From contig NZ_JAFVLN010000011.1 of the NCBI RefSeq assembly GCF_017377775.1, positions 186,001-250,000 on the forward strand: a stretch of 64,000 nt of DNA, written 5' to 3'. Source of the stretch: Streptomyces sp. VRA16 Mangrove soil (GTDB taxonomy: Bacteria > Actinomycetota > Actinomycetes > Streptomycetales > Streptomycetaceae). Each line of letters begins with the position of its first letter. The stretch's first letter is position 1. Below, one piece after another: positions 43,120 to 52,679 of the stretch. Both the position numbers and the translations under genes were made by a program. The notes under the pieces were generated by a model. It was given only the letters and a program-made list of their open reading frames with translations. It did no database searches and was not told the DNA's origin.

Positions 43120-45090
43120 ATGTCGGAGGCGGAGCGGGCGGGCGAGTCCCGTCAGGACAAGAACGGTCGCAAGGACTCGTCCGTCGAGGACGTCGTCGAG
43201 GCCGGTGTCGAGTCCGCAGCGGGCGCCGGGGCCGAGCGTGCGTCGAGCGGCACCGAGGGACGGCTGCTGGCCGGGCGCTACCGCCTGGGCGGCGTGCTCG
43301 GCCGCGGCGGCATGGGCACCGTGTGGCGGGCCAAGGACGAGACCCTGGGCCGCACGGTCGCGGTGAAGGAACTGCGCTTCCCGAACAGCATCGACGAGGA
43401 GGAGAAGCGCCGCCTCGTCACGCGCACGCTGCGTGAGGCGAAGGCGATCGCCCGCATCCGCAACAACGGCGCCGTCACCGTCTTCGACGTCGTCGACGAG
43501 GACGACCGGCCCTGGATCGTCATGGAGCTCGTCGAGGGCAAGTCCCTCGCCGAGGCCGTGCGCGAGGACGGACTGCTCGAACCGAAGCGGGCGGCGGAGG
43601 TCGGGCTCGCCATCCTCGACGTGCTGCGCTCCGCGCACCGCGAGGGCATCCTGCACCGCGACGTGAAACCGTCCAACGTGCTGATCGCCGAGGACGGCCG
43701 GGTCGTGCTGACCGACTTCGGCATCGCCCAGGTCGAGGGCGACCCCTCCATCACGTCGACCGGCATGCTCGTCGGCGCCCCCTCCTACATCTCGCCCGAG
43801 CGCGCCCGCGGGCACAAGCCGGGCCCCGCCGCCGACCTGTGGTCGCTCGGCGGTCTGCTGTACGCGTCCGTGGAGGGCGTGCCCCCGTACGACAAGGGGT
43901 CGGCGATCGCCACGCTGACCGCCGTGATGACCGAGCCGGTCGACCCGCCGAAGAACGCGGGACCGCTGGCCCCCGTCATCTACGGGCTGCTCGCCAAGGA
44001 CCCGGCGCAGCGTCTCGACGACGCCGGCGCGCGGGCGCTGCTCCTCGACGTCCTCCACGCGCCGGAGCCGAAGGCCGAGCCAGAGCCGGTCGACGCGACC
44101 AAGGTGGTCCCGCTGCCGCCCGCGCCGCCCGAGCCCAAGAAGCGCGCCCCCAAGGCGAGTTCGGCCGCCGCCGGGGTCGCCGGGGCCGCGGCCGCCAAGG
44201 GCGAGGAGGCCGCGGAGAAGCTGCGCGGCGCGCTCAAGTCGGTGCGCAACGCGGCGGCCGCGGCCGTCGCGGAGAAGTCGTCCGGCGGCGCCCCCGCGCG
44301 CCCGGCCGGGAACCGTCCGGCTGCCAGGGCCCCGATCACGGACGTCGTGCCGCGCCGCACCCTGGTGATCGCCGCGGTCGTGGCCGCGCTCGTCGTGGTC
44401 GGCACCGTGCTCGCCTTCGCGCTGAGCGGCGGCGACGAGGACGCCAAGGGCTCGAAGGGCGGCGGTGACAAGGCCGCGTCCGCCGGGGCCACCGCGGGCG
44501 GCGACAGCGACAAGAACGGCAAGAACGACAAGAGCGGCGACAGCACCAAGAGCTCCGGTGAGCCCAGTACGGGGCAGAGTTCGCCCGCGCAGAGCGCGAA
44601 CCCGTCGTCCTCCGCGAGCGCGAGCTCGTCGTCCGGCGACGGTAAGGCGTCCGGCTCCACCGCCGTGCGCACGTACAAGGCGGGCCAGGGCTTCAGGATC
44701 GGGCTGCCGAAGGGCTGGAAGTACGCCTCCACCAGCTCCGCCGGAGTCCGGTTCACCGGCCCGGACGGGCAGAAGCTGCTGGTCGGCTGGACCACGACGC
44801 CCAAGTCGGACCCGGTGGCGGACTGGAAGAACCAGGAGCACTACATGCAGCGCTCCCAGTACCACCGCATACGCATAGCCTCGGTGGACTACCGCGGCTG
44901 GAACACGGCCGACTGGGAGTTCACCTACGTCGACGGGGGCACCAAGTACCGCTCCGTGGACCGGGGCTTCGTGGTGAACGGCTCGCTGGGGTACGGGCTG
45001 ATGTACACCGCGAAGGCGGGCGACTGGGACAGCTCGCTGCGCAAGTCCACCTGGAAGACGCTGACACAGACGTTCACCCCCAAGTCGTGA
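43120..45090 (+). CDS. receptor-type Ser/Thr protein kinase (array member 1)
   Basis: A 656-residue PknB-type kinase. An acidic N-terminal tail of about 47 residues precedes the kinase domain: GRYRLGGVLGRGGMGTVWRA, VAVKEL, catalytic LHRDVKPSNVL (about 180) and LTDFGIAQ (about 199). An Ala/Lys-rich juxtamembrane region, one membrane helix (about 415-437) and a Ser/Gly/Lys-rich linker follow. A 130-residue extracellular domain starts at GFRIGLPKGWKYA and contains WEFTYVDGG. No PASTA repeats are present. The ATG follows GAGGGGAC. It is first in an array of six related genes. Confidence 0.95.
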   Translation: MSEAERAGESRQDKNGRKDSSVEDVVEAGVESAAGAGAERASSGTEGRLLAGRYRLGGVLGRGGMGTVWRAKDETLGRTVAVKELRFPNSIDEEEKRRLVTRTLREAKAIARIRNNGAVTVFDVVDEDDRPWIVMELVEGKSLAEAVREDGLLEPKRAAEVGLAILDVLRSAHREGILHRDVKPSNVLIAEDGRVVLTDFGIAQVEGDPSITSTGMLVGAPSYISPERARGHKPGPAADLWSLGGLLYASVEGVPPYDKGSAIATLTAVMTEPVDPPKNAGPLAPVIYGLLAKDPAQRLDDAGARALLLDVLHAPEPKAEPEPVDATKVVPLPPAPPEPKKRAPKASSAAAGVAGAAAAKGEEAAEKLRGALKSVRNAAAAAVAEKSSGGAPARPAGNRPAARAPITDVVPRRTLVIAAVVAALVVVGTVLAFALSGGDEDAKGSKGGGDKAASAGATAGGDSDKNGKNDKSGDSTKSSGEPSTGQSSPAQSANPSSSASASSSSGDGKASGSTAVRTYKAGQGFRIGLPKGWKYASTSSAGVRFTGPDGQKLLVGWTTTPKSDPVADWKNQEHYMQRSQYHRIRIASVDYRGWNTADWEFTYVDGGTKYRSVDRGFVVNGSLGYGLMYTAKAGDWDSSLRKSTWKTLTQTFTPKS

Positions 45091-45263
45091 CCGACCGGGC
45101 GCACCCGGTCTTCACAACCCTCTTGAACCCTCTCCCTTGACGCCCTTCGGCACGTATCGTGAGTGCTTGCGAACCGTACGCAGCCGTATGCGCGCGCATC
45201 AGGACGCGTAACCGGTCGCAGAACGAACGGATTTGACCACCGGGCGGAGCTGGGGGAGGCGTC

Positions 45264-47531
45264 GTGGACGAGTACGCGGGGCGGGTGCTCGCCGACCGTT
45301 ACCGTCTGCCGCTGCCGGCCGCCGACGCGTACGACGTCACCCGTTCCTGGGCGTCCCGCGCCTTCGACACGTACAGCGGGCAGGAGGTCCTCGTCCGTCA
45401 GGTGCCGCTGCCCGACGTCGTCGAGGCCGAGGTGCTGGACGCGGACGGGCTGCCCGAGGGGTTCAGGCCCGGGGCGCCGCCCGCCCGCGCGACGGCCGAG
45501 CCGTCCGTGACCCGCGCCATCGAGGCCGCGCAGGCCGCGGCCCAGATACCCGACCACCCCCGGCTCGACCAGGTCTTCGACGTGTTCGCCGAGGGCGGTT
45601 CGCTGTGGATCGTGAGCGAGGTCGTGGCGGCCAGGCCGCTCGCCGCACTGCTCGCCGAGGGACCGCTCAGCCCCTACCGCGCCGCCGAGGTCGCCGCCGA
45701 CGTGCTGACCGCGCTGCGTGCCCTGCACGCGCACGGCTGGGTGCACCGGAACATCACGGCGCGGACCGTGCTCGTCTGCGACGACGGGCGGATCGTGCTG
45801 ACCGGGCTTGCCGCCGGGGCCGCGGAGGAGGCCCTGTGCGGCTACGACCCGCGGCCCGAGGCGGCGGAGCCGGAGCCGGAACCCGAGGCGCCGCCGGCCC
45901 CGGCCCTTCCGGAGCCGGCCCCCGCGCCCCCCGAGGACGACTTCCGGGCCGCGCGCGCCGGGGCCATCGCCGCGTACCGGGCCGGGACCCGCGCCGCCGC
46001 GGGGCGGATCGAGGACCCCTATGGAGTGGGGGAGTCGTGGCACGGGGCCTCGCCCCGGCCGGCCCGCTGGAACGAGCTGATATCCGGCGCAGCGACCGAG
46101 GACACCGGCTCCCCCGACGACGCGGCCACCGGAGCCGCCGGCGGCACCGGGCCGGGCCCGCGCGCCGGCGCGCTCACCGGGCTCGACGCCGAACGCGCGC
46201 GTCAGGTCCGGATGACCGTCGTCGGACCCGTCACCGAGCGCTGGGCGCCCGAGCAGGCGTACCCGGTGCAGGAGAGCTGGCAGCTCGCCGCGCCCGTCGG
46301 TCCCGCCACCGATCTGTGGGCCCTGGGCGCGCTGCTTTTCCGCGCCGTGCAGGGGCACGCCCCCTACCCCGAGGAGTCCACGGCCGAGCTGGTGCAGATG
46401 GTGTGCGCCGAGCCGCCGGCGTTCGCCGAGGAGTGCGGGCCGCTGCGGCCCGTCGTCGAATCGTTGCTGCGCCAGGACCCGACGGAGCGGCTCGACTTCG
46501 AGGACCTGCGGGGCTGGCTGCGCTCGCTGGTGCGCTCGGCGCCGGAGCCGGAGGCCGGGCAGCAGGTCGTCCCGACGGTGTCCTACGACGCGACCCGGCT
46601 GCCCATCAAGCGCCGCAGGGGCGAACTGGTGCGGCGGCGGCGCGGCCGGATGCCGGCCGGACGGCACGGGGCCCGGCACAAGCGCGGGCCCGCCGACCGG
46701 ATCCCCAGGGAGCCCAGGGAGCCCAGGGAGCCCAGGGAGCCCAGAGCGCCCCGGGCCGAGCGGGCCCCGCGCGCGCCGCGCGCCCCGCGGGAACCCCGCA
46801 CCAGCGTGCGCCCCAGGTCGCTCGGCCGCCTTCTGCTCGCCCTGGTCCTGGTGGGCCTCGTCGGAGCGGTGGCGTACGCGATGGTCTTCATGCCGAAGGC
46901 CGCGCCCAGCACGGGCGGCCCGCAGGAGAACGCGAACGCGGTGGGCGGTGAGCCCAAGGCCCCCGCGACGAGCCGCAGGCCGTCCTCGCCCGCTCCCTCC
47001 CAGTCGAAGGCGAAGTCCAAGTCTCCCGACGGCAAGAACACTTCGGGCTCGTCCTCCACCCAGCCGCAGTCCGACGTCGCCGCGGGATTCACGCTGCGCA
47101 AGGACCCGGAGGGCTTCGAGGTGGCCGTCGCCAAGGGCTGGCAGCGCGAGGGCAGGAACGGCCGGGGCCAGGTCCTCTACACCCACGGCGACTTCGAACT
47201 CCTCGTCGTCCCCGGGCGCGACTCCACGGCCACGTACGGCAGTGACCCGATGAAGTACCAGCGCGAGGACGAGCGCGAGCTCCAGCCGTTCCGCGACTCG
47301 ACCTGGGCCACCTCCAGCGGCATGAAGTCCATCGACGTGGGCGGCCGCACCATGGCCGAGGGCCAGTTCACCTGGCAGGGCGCGGACGGCCGCGAGGTCT
47401 TCGTGCGCAATCTCGCCATGGTCGTCGGCGGCAAGTACCACATCGTGCAGGTCCTGGGCCCGGAGGCGGAGCGCGACGAGGTGTCGCGGCTGTACGACCA
47501 GGCGTCGTCGACGTATCAGTACGGGAGTTGA
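45264..47531 (+). CDS. pseudokinase receptor (array member 2)
   Basis: A 755-residue kinase-like protein that should not phosphorylate. The glycine loop is replaced by LPLPAADAYD, the ATP-anchoring Lys by Arg (EVLVRQVPL), HRD by HRN (VHRNITARTVLV, about 161) and DFG by TGL (IVLTGLAAG). The fold is otherwise kept, with an 80-residue acidic insert. A low-complexity PREPREPREP stretch (about 480-510), one membrane helix (about 520-543) and an extracellular domain follow, opening GFEVAVAKGWQREG, related to its neighbours. It starts at GTG with GGGGGAGG upstream. It may serve as an adaptor for the adjoining kinases. Confidence 0.9.
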   Translation: MDEYAGRVLADRYRLPLPAADAYDVTRSWASRAFDTYSGQEVLVRQVPLPDVVEAEVLDADGLPEGFRPGAPPARATAEPSVTRAIEAAQAAAQIPDHPRLDQVFDVFAEGGSLWIVSEVVAARPLAALLAEGPLSPYRAAEVAADVLTALRALHAHGWVHRNITARTVLVCDDGRIVLTGLAAGAAEEALCGYDPRPEAAEPEPEPEAPPAPALPEPAPAPPEDDFRAARAGAIAAYRAGTRAAAGRIEDPYGVGESWHGASPRPARWNELISGAATEDTGSPDDAATGAAGGTGPGPRAGALTGLDAERARQVRMTVVGPVTERWAPEQAYPVQESWQLAAPVGPATDLWALGALLFRAVQGHAPYPEESTAELVQMVCAEPPAFAEECGPLRPVVESLLRQDPTERLDFEDLRGWLRSLVRSAPEPEAGQQVVPTVSYDATRLPIKRRRGELVRRRRGRMPAGRHGARHKRGPADRIPREPREPREPREPRAPRAERAPRAPRAPREPRTSVRPRSLGRLLLALVLVGLVGAVAYAMVFMPKAAPSTGGPQENANAVGGEPKAPATSRRPSSPAPSQSKAKSKSPDGKNTSGSSSTQPQSDVAAGFTLRKDPEGFEVAVAKGWQREGRNGRGQVLYTHGDFELLVVPGRDSTATYGSDPMKYQREDERELQPFRDSTWATSSGMKSIDVGGRTMAEGQFTWQGADGREVFVRNLAMVVGGKYHIVQVLGPEAERDEVSRLYDQASSTYQYGS

Positions 47532-47657
47532 GCGACCGCCCGGCGGCGCGGAGACGAACGCGACGAGCGTCACAGTGCGGTATCCGTGGGGCCCCGCCTG
47601 TTCCTACGGTGACCCCTGCTCCCTAGTGTGACCCTGTCAAGACCTTTGCGGGGGAAC

Positions 47658-49262
47658 GTGAATCAGATGCAGGGCCAGCTCCTCGCGGGCCGCTACCGGC
47701 TCGGAGAATCGATAGGGCGCGGTGGCATGGGCCGCGTCTGGCGTGCGCACGACGAGGTCCTCCACCGGGTCGTCGCCGTGAAGGAACTGACGGCCGCTCA
47801 ATGGGTGGCCGAGGCCGACCGTGCCGTGCTGCTCGCCCGTACGCAGACCGAGGCGCGGGCCGCCGCACGCATCAACCACCCGGCCGTCGTCACCGTCCAC
47901 GACGTGCTGGAACACGACGACCGGCCGTGGATCGTCATGGAGCTGGTGGAAGGCCCCTCGCTCGCGGACGCCGTCAAGGAGCACGGGCGGATCGTGCCCG
48001 CGGAGGCCGCCCGGATCGGACTGTGGACGCTGCGGGCGCTGCGCGCCGCGCACGCCGCCGGGGTGCTGCACCGCGACATCAAGCCCGGCAACGTACTCCT
48101 GGCGCACGACGGCCGGGTCAAGCTCACCGACTTCGGGATCGCGCAGGTCGAGGGGGACACGACCATCACGCGGACCGGCGAGATCGTCGGCTCCGTGGAC
48201 TATCTGGCCCCCGAGCGGGTCAGCGGCGCCGAACCGGGCCCCGCATCGGACCTGTGGGCGCTGGGCGCGACGCTGTACACGGCCGTGGAGGGCCGCTCGC
48301 CGTTCCGCCGCACGTCCCCGATCAGCACCATGCAGGCCGTCATCCAGGAGGAGCCCGAGCCGCCCGAGTACGCGGGTGAGCTGGGGCCCGTCATCGCGGC
48401 GCTGCTGCGCAAGGACCCCGCGACGCGGCCCCGCGCCGACGAGGCCGAGACGATGCTCGCCGAGGTCGCCGAGGGACGCCGGCCCCGCGCGGCGCAGGCG
48501 TTCGTGCCGACACAGGTGCACACGGCCTCGCCGACGACGGTGCACTCCGCGCCGCCGCCCGCCACGGCCTCGACGACGGCCACGGTACGGGGCGGCGCCC
48601 GGCGGTGGCCGAAGGTGCTCGCGGCCGTGGTTGGGGCGCTGCTCATCGGCGGCGGTGGCGCGTTCGGCTCGATGTACTACATGGACCACCGGGACAGCGG
48701 CTCGCCGACCCGGCAGGACACCGCGGGGGACACCGGCGGCGGCAAGGGCGGCAGTGCCTCGCCCAGCAGCCCGGGTCCCTCGGCGTCGAAACCCGGGGCC
48801 ACCGGCACCGGCATCCCCGCGAACTGGGTGTCCGTGACCGACCCCGAGGGCTTCAGCCTGATGCTGCCGCCCGGCTGGCAGCGCAGGACGAGCGGCGCCC
48901 AGATCGACTACACGCCCGACGGCGGCCGCCGCTTCCTGCGCATCGCCGTCGACCGGAACTCGCAGTGGGCGGACTCCCACCAGCACCAGCTCGACCTGGA
49001 GAAGGCCGTCCAGAAGCAGCTCCCCGACTACCGGCGGGTCTCCCTCCAGGCCAACACCTACCGGGACCGGCCGGGATCCCGCTGGGAGTTCACCTGGACG
49101 GCCGGCGACAAGGACACGACGGCGGGCCCGCGCCGCGCCGTCGAGGAGACGTACGTGGCCGACGACGGCACGGAGTACGCCCTCTACATGTCCGCCCCCG
49201 CCGACCAATGGCCCGGCGCGCAGCGGCAGTTCACGACGATCCTCAAGGGCTGGCGCCCCTGA
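47658..49262 (+). CDS. receptor-type Ser/Thr protein kinase (array member 3)
   Basis: A 534-residue kinase starting NQMQGQLLAGRYRLGESIGR after GTG, with GCGGGGGAAC as ribosome site. Intact motifs are GRGGMGRVW, VAVKEL, LHRDIKPGNVLL (about 136) and LTDFGIAQ (about 156), with EIVGSVDYLAPE in the activation segment. The membrane helix is at about 317-338 (VLAAVVGALLIGGGGAFGS). The extracellular domain opens GFSLMLPPGWQRR and contains WEFTWTAGDKD. Of the array it is the shortest-tailed at the N-terminus, beginning almost at the kinase domain. Confidence 0.95.
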   Translation: MNQMQGQLLAGRYRLGESIGRGGMGRVWRAHDEVLHRVVAVKELTAAQWVAEADRAVLLARTQTEARAAARINHPAVVTVHDVLEHDDRPWIVMELVEGPSLADAVKEHGRIVPAEAARIGLWTLRALRAAHAAGVLHRDIKPGNVLLAHDGRVKLTDFGIAQVEGDTTITRTGEIVGSVDYLAPERVSGAEPGPASDLWALGATLYTAVEGRSPFRRTSPISTMQAVIQEEPEPPEYAGELGPVIAALLRKDPATRPRADEAETMLAEVAEGRRPRAAQAFVPTQVHTASPTTVHSAPPPATASTTATVRGGARRWPKVLAAVVGALLIGGGGAFGSMYYMDHRDSGSPTRQDTAGDTGGGKGGSASPSSPGPSASKPGATGTGIPANWVSVTDPEGFSLMLPPGWQRRTSGAQIDYTPDGGRRFLRIAVDRNSQWADSHQHQLDLEKAVQKQLPDYRRVSLQANTYRDRPGSRWEFTWTAGDKDTTAGPRRAVEETYVADDGTEYALYMSAPADQWPGAQRQFTTILKGWRP

Positions 49263-49320
49263 CCGGAACCGACCGGAAGCTCTCCCTCATTCCGGACACC
49301 CGTGCGGCATGATGGGGCGC

Positions 49321-50934
49321 ATGGGGACCGAGGGGGGCAGCGTCCGGGTGATCGGCGGGCGCTATCGGCTGGAGGCCAGGATCGGCCGCGGCGGCATGGG
49401 CGTCGTGTGGCGGGCCGCCGACACACTGCTCGGGCGGCAGGTCGCCGTCAAGGAAATCGCGATCGACGAGAGCCTCTCCGAGGACGACGCGCGCCAGCAG
49501 CGGGAGCGGATGCTGCGCGAGGCGCGGGCCGTCGCCCAGCTGCGGCACCCGAACATCATCGTCGTGCACGACGTCGTCCTGCACGACGAACACCCGTACA
49601 TCGTCATGGAGTTGGTGACCGGCGGCTCGCTGGCCGCCCGGATCGCGCGCGAGGGTCCCGTGGACGCCACCGAGGCCGCGCGGATCGGGCTCGCGCTGCT
49701 CGGCGCGCTGCGGGTCGCGCACGCCGCCGGGGTGCTGCACCGGGACCTCAAGCCCGCGAACGTCCTGATGGAGGCGGGCACCGGGCGCGTCGTGCTCACC
49801 GACTTCGGGATCGCGCAGGTCGCCGGGGCCACCACGCTCACCGAGACCGGCGGGTTCGTCGGCTCGCCCGAGTACACCGCGCCCGAGCGGATGGCGGGGG
49901 AGCGGGCCGGGGCCGGCGCCGACCTGTGGTCGCTCGGGGCGCTGCTCATCGCCACGCTCACCGGTGAATCCCCGTTCCGGCGCGACTCGCTGGGCGGGAT
50001 CCTGCACGCCGTCGTGTACGAGGAGATCCGCCCGCCCGCCGCGGCCGAGCCGCTGCTGCCCGTCATCCAGGGGCTGCTGCAGCGCGAGCCCGACCGGCGC
50101 ATGGGGCTCGACGAGGCCGAGCGGCTGCTGCGCGCGTACGTCGCCACCGGTGCCACCCCGCAGCCCTCCACGCCGTACGGGGCGGCCGCCCCGCGCACCC
50201 CGCGGCCCTCCTCGACGCCGTACACACCGACCCGGCGGGACGCGCCGGAGCCCGGCCGGGGGCGGGGCCTGTCCACCCGGGTGCTGCTCATCGCGGCGGC
50301 GCTCGTCGCCGCCGTGGCCGGTGCCGGGATCGCCGTCGCCGTGGTCCTCTCCCAGCAGGACGGCGGCGGGGACAACGCGCCGCCCGGCACGGTGAGCCCG
50401 AGCCCGACCCGGTCGAGCGCCACCCCCACGCCGACGGTCACCGTCACCCGCCAGGAGACCCGCACCGAGACGCCGCGCGCCTCCGCCCCGGCGGGGTACC
50501 GCGTCGTCGACGACCCGAAGGGGTTCAGGATCGCCGTGCCGGAGGGCTACACGCGCGAGCTCGACGGGCCCCGGATCTTCTACATGTCGCCGGGCAGGAC
50601 GTTCCGCATCGGCATCAAGGTCGAGGACACCGAGAGCGGCGGCCCCGGCGCGGTGCAGCGCCGCTCGGACGCCGCCGGGCCGAAGAACAACCCCGGGTAC
50701 CGGGACGGCAAGGTCACCGACACCACCCACGACGGACACACCGCCGCCCTGTGGGAGTTCAGCTGGAACGGGTTCAGCACCGCCGAGGGCGCCCGGCACA
50801 CCGTCGACCTCTGCTGGGAGCAGGGCGGACGGATGTACGACGTGTGGGTGTCGGCGCCGGTCGGACAGGCCGGGCAGGGGCGCGCCCACTTCGATGCCGC
50901 CGTCGACACGTTCGCGCCGTCCGCGCGGGACTGA
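49321..50934 (+). CDS. receptor-type Ser/Thr protein kinase (array member 4)
   Basis: A 537-residue kinase. Motifs: ARIGRGGMGVVWRAAD, VAVKEIAI, LHRDLKPANVLM (about 139), LTDFGIAQ (about 160) and GFVGSPEYTAPER. A Pro/Arg/Thr-rich juxtamembrane region leads to a helix at about 319-342 (VLLIAAALVAAVAGAGIAVA), then a Thr/Pro-rich linker and an extracellular domain from GFRIAVPEGYTREL with ALWEFSWNGFSTA. ATG 49321 is favoured over ATG 49309 because GGGGCGC precedes it. The gene follows member 3 by 58 bp. Confidence 0.94.
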   Translation: MGTEGGSVRVIGGRYRLEARIGRGGMGVVWRAADTLLGRQVAVKEIAIDESLSEDDARQQRERMLREARAVAQLRHPNIIVVHDVVLHDEHPYIVMELVTGGSLAARIAREGPVDATEAARIGLALLGALRVAHAAGVLHRDLKPANVLMEAGTGRVVLTDFGIAQVAGATTLTETGGFVGSPEYTAPERMAGERAGAGADLWSLGALLIATLTGESPFRRDSLGGILHAVVYEEIRPPAAAEPLLPVIQGLLQREPDRRMGLDEAERLLRAYVATGATPQPSTPYGAAAPRTPRPSSTPYTPTRRDAPEPGRGRGLSTRVLLIAAALVAAVAGAGIAVAVVLSQQDGGGDNAPPGTVSPSPTRSSATPTPTVTVTRQETRTETPRASAPAGYRVVDDPKGFRIAVPEGYTRELDGPRIFYMSPGRTFRIGIKVEDTESGGPGAVQRRSDAAGPKNNPGYRDGKVTDTTHDGHTAALWEFSWNGFSTAEGARHTVDLCWEQGGRMYDVWVSAPVGQAGQGRAHFDAAVDTFAPSARD

Positions 50935-51013
50935 CGCGGTCGCAGGCATCAGCGCTGTCACAACTCTGCCGAGCGAGTGGAACGGGCCGACCCGGCACGG
51001 TAGGGATGGAGAC

Positions 51014-52678
51014 ATGAGTGACAACGGGGGAGCACCTCACGGCCCTGAGCAGGGCGCACGCCGGCCCACCAGTTTCGAGCTGCGGCCGCCGCAGCCCGTG
51101 CACGTCCCGCACGAGGGCAACCCTTACGTGCGACCTGCCACCGAGCCGACGCAGGCGGTACCCCCGCAGCAGCCCGCGGCGCCCGACCCCGGCGCGGGCC
51201 GCCTGGTCGCGGGCCGGTACCGGCTGCTGAGCAAGCTGGGCCACGGCGGCATGGGCACGGTGTGGCGGGCCAAGGACGAGACGGTGGACCGGGAGGTCGC
51301 GGTCAAGGAGCCGCGGGTGCCCGACCATCTGCCCGAGCGCGAGCGGGCCACCGTCTTCGAGCGGATGCGGCGCGAGGCACGGGCCGCCGCCCGCCTCGAC
51401 CATCCGGCCGTCGTCAACGTCCACGACGTCGCCGTCGAGGACGGACAGCCGTGGATCGTCATGGAGTTCGTGCAGGGCCGCTCCCTCGGCGACGCCCTGG
51501 AGGAGGGCACCCTGGGCGCCCGCGACGCCGCCCGCGTCGGCCTCCAGGTGCTCGGCGCGCTGGAGGCCGCGCACGCCGCCGGGATCCTGCACCGCGACGT
51601 GAAGCCGGACAACGTGATGCTGGGCCGCCACGACCGGGTGGTCCTCACCGACTTCGGGATCGCCCAGATCGAGGGCGAGACCAAGCTGACGGACACCGGC
51701 GGCTTCATCGGCTCGCCCGAATTCATCGCGCCCGAGCGGGTGTTGGGCCAGCGGCCCGGACCCGCGTCCGACCTGTGGTCGCTGGGCGTCGTGCTGTACG
51801 CGGCCACCGAGGGCGTCTCGCCGTTCCGCCGCAGCAACACCCCGGCCACCCTGCAGTCCGTGCTGAACGCGACGCCGGCCGCGCCGGCCTCCGTCCACGG
51901 CCCGCTCGCCGACGCCATCAGCGGACTGCTGCAGAAGGACCCGGCCCGCCGGCCGACCGCCGCGCAGGTGCGCGCCCTCCTGGAGCGCGCCGCCGAGCCG
52001 CCGGTGCAGCCGCCCACGCAGGTCGTGCGGATCGGGCCCGCGCAGGGCGGGCTGCGGCTCGGCCGCAAGGCGCTGCTCGGCACCGGCGCGGGCGTCGTCG
52101 TCGCGGCGGTGATCGCGTACCTGGTGATCGCCAACCCGTTCGCGGGCCCGCTGCCGGACGGCTGGAAGAAGAATCCGGTGAACAACCTCGGGATGACTGT
52201 CGCCGCCCCTGCGGGCTACGAGAAGTCGGTGCCCGCCGACACCGACACCGACAAGAACTGGGTGAGCTACACCGATCCCAGCGGAGCCGTCAGCATCACC
52301 GCCTACCGGTACCGGGCGGCCGACGACAGCGGCGCCGGCATCGCCTCCAGCTCCGAGGCACAGGCGTTCGGCGACCTGGACAAGATGAAGAACACGGAGG
52401 ACTCCGACTTCACGTCCATGGAGAACCCGAAGGCCGACCAGCCGGTGGCGCGGACCTTCCACGGCAAGAAGGCGGCCGTGACCACCATCGCGTACGACGA
52501 CACGAGCGACTCCACGGACGACCCCGACCCGCGCGAGAGCCAGATCCTCTACTACCGTTCCGGCAAGGGCGACTTGTACGAGCTGTGGGTGACCTATCCC
52601 GGCAAGGGGGACTTCACCGCGCGCGGCCGTGACGTCGCCAAGGCCGCCATCGACAACCTGGACGTCAAGAATCTCTGA
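51014..52678 (+). CDS. receptor-type Ser/Thr protein kinase (array member 5)
   Basis: A 554-residue kinase. A Pro/Gln-rich N-terminal tail of about 60 residues precedes SKLGHGGMGTVWRAKDE, VAVKEPRVPD, LHRDVKPDNVML (about 193), LTDFGIAQ and GFIGSPEFIAPER. The membrane helix is at about 354-372 (ALLGTGAGVVVAAVIAYLVI). The extracellular domain includes NLGMTVAAPAGYEKSV and VSYTDPSGAVSITAY. The ATG has GGGATGGAGAC upstream. Its stop lies 1 bp before the ATG of member 6, so the two are coupled. Confidence 0.95.
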   Translation: MSDNGGAPHGPEQGARRPTSFELRPPQPVHVPHEGNPYVRPATEPTQAVPPQQPAAPDPGAGRLVAGRYRLLSKLGHGGMGTVWRAKDETVDREVAVKEPRVPDHLPERERATVFERMRREARAAARLDHPAVVNVHDVAVEDGQPWIVMEFVQGRSLGDALEEGTLGARDAARVGLQVLGALEAAHAAGILHRDVKPDNVMLGRHDRVVLTDFGIAQIEGETKLTDTGGFIGSPEFIAPERVLGQRPGPASDLWSLGVVLYAATEGVSPFRRSNTPATLQSVLNATPAAPASVHGPLADAISGLLQKDPARRPTAAQVRALLERAAEPPVQPPTQVVRIGPAQGGLRLGRKALLGTGAGVVVAAVIAYLVIANPFAGPLPDGWKKNPVNNLGMTVAAPAGYEKSVPADTDTDKNWVSYTDPSGAVSITAYRYRAADDSGAGIASSSEAQAFGDLDKMKNTEDSDFTSMENPKADQPVARTFHGKKAAVTTIAYDDTSDSTDDPDPRESQILYYRSGKGDLYELWVTYPGKGDFTARGRDVAKAAIDNLDVKNL

Positions 52679-52679
52679 G

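Noticed and set aside
46704..46745. Repeat of GGGAGCCCA inside the pseudokinase as a mobile or regulatory element
   Set aside because: It is an in-frame low-complexity PREPREP coding stretch, explained by slippage in the linker.
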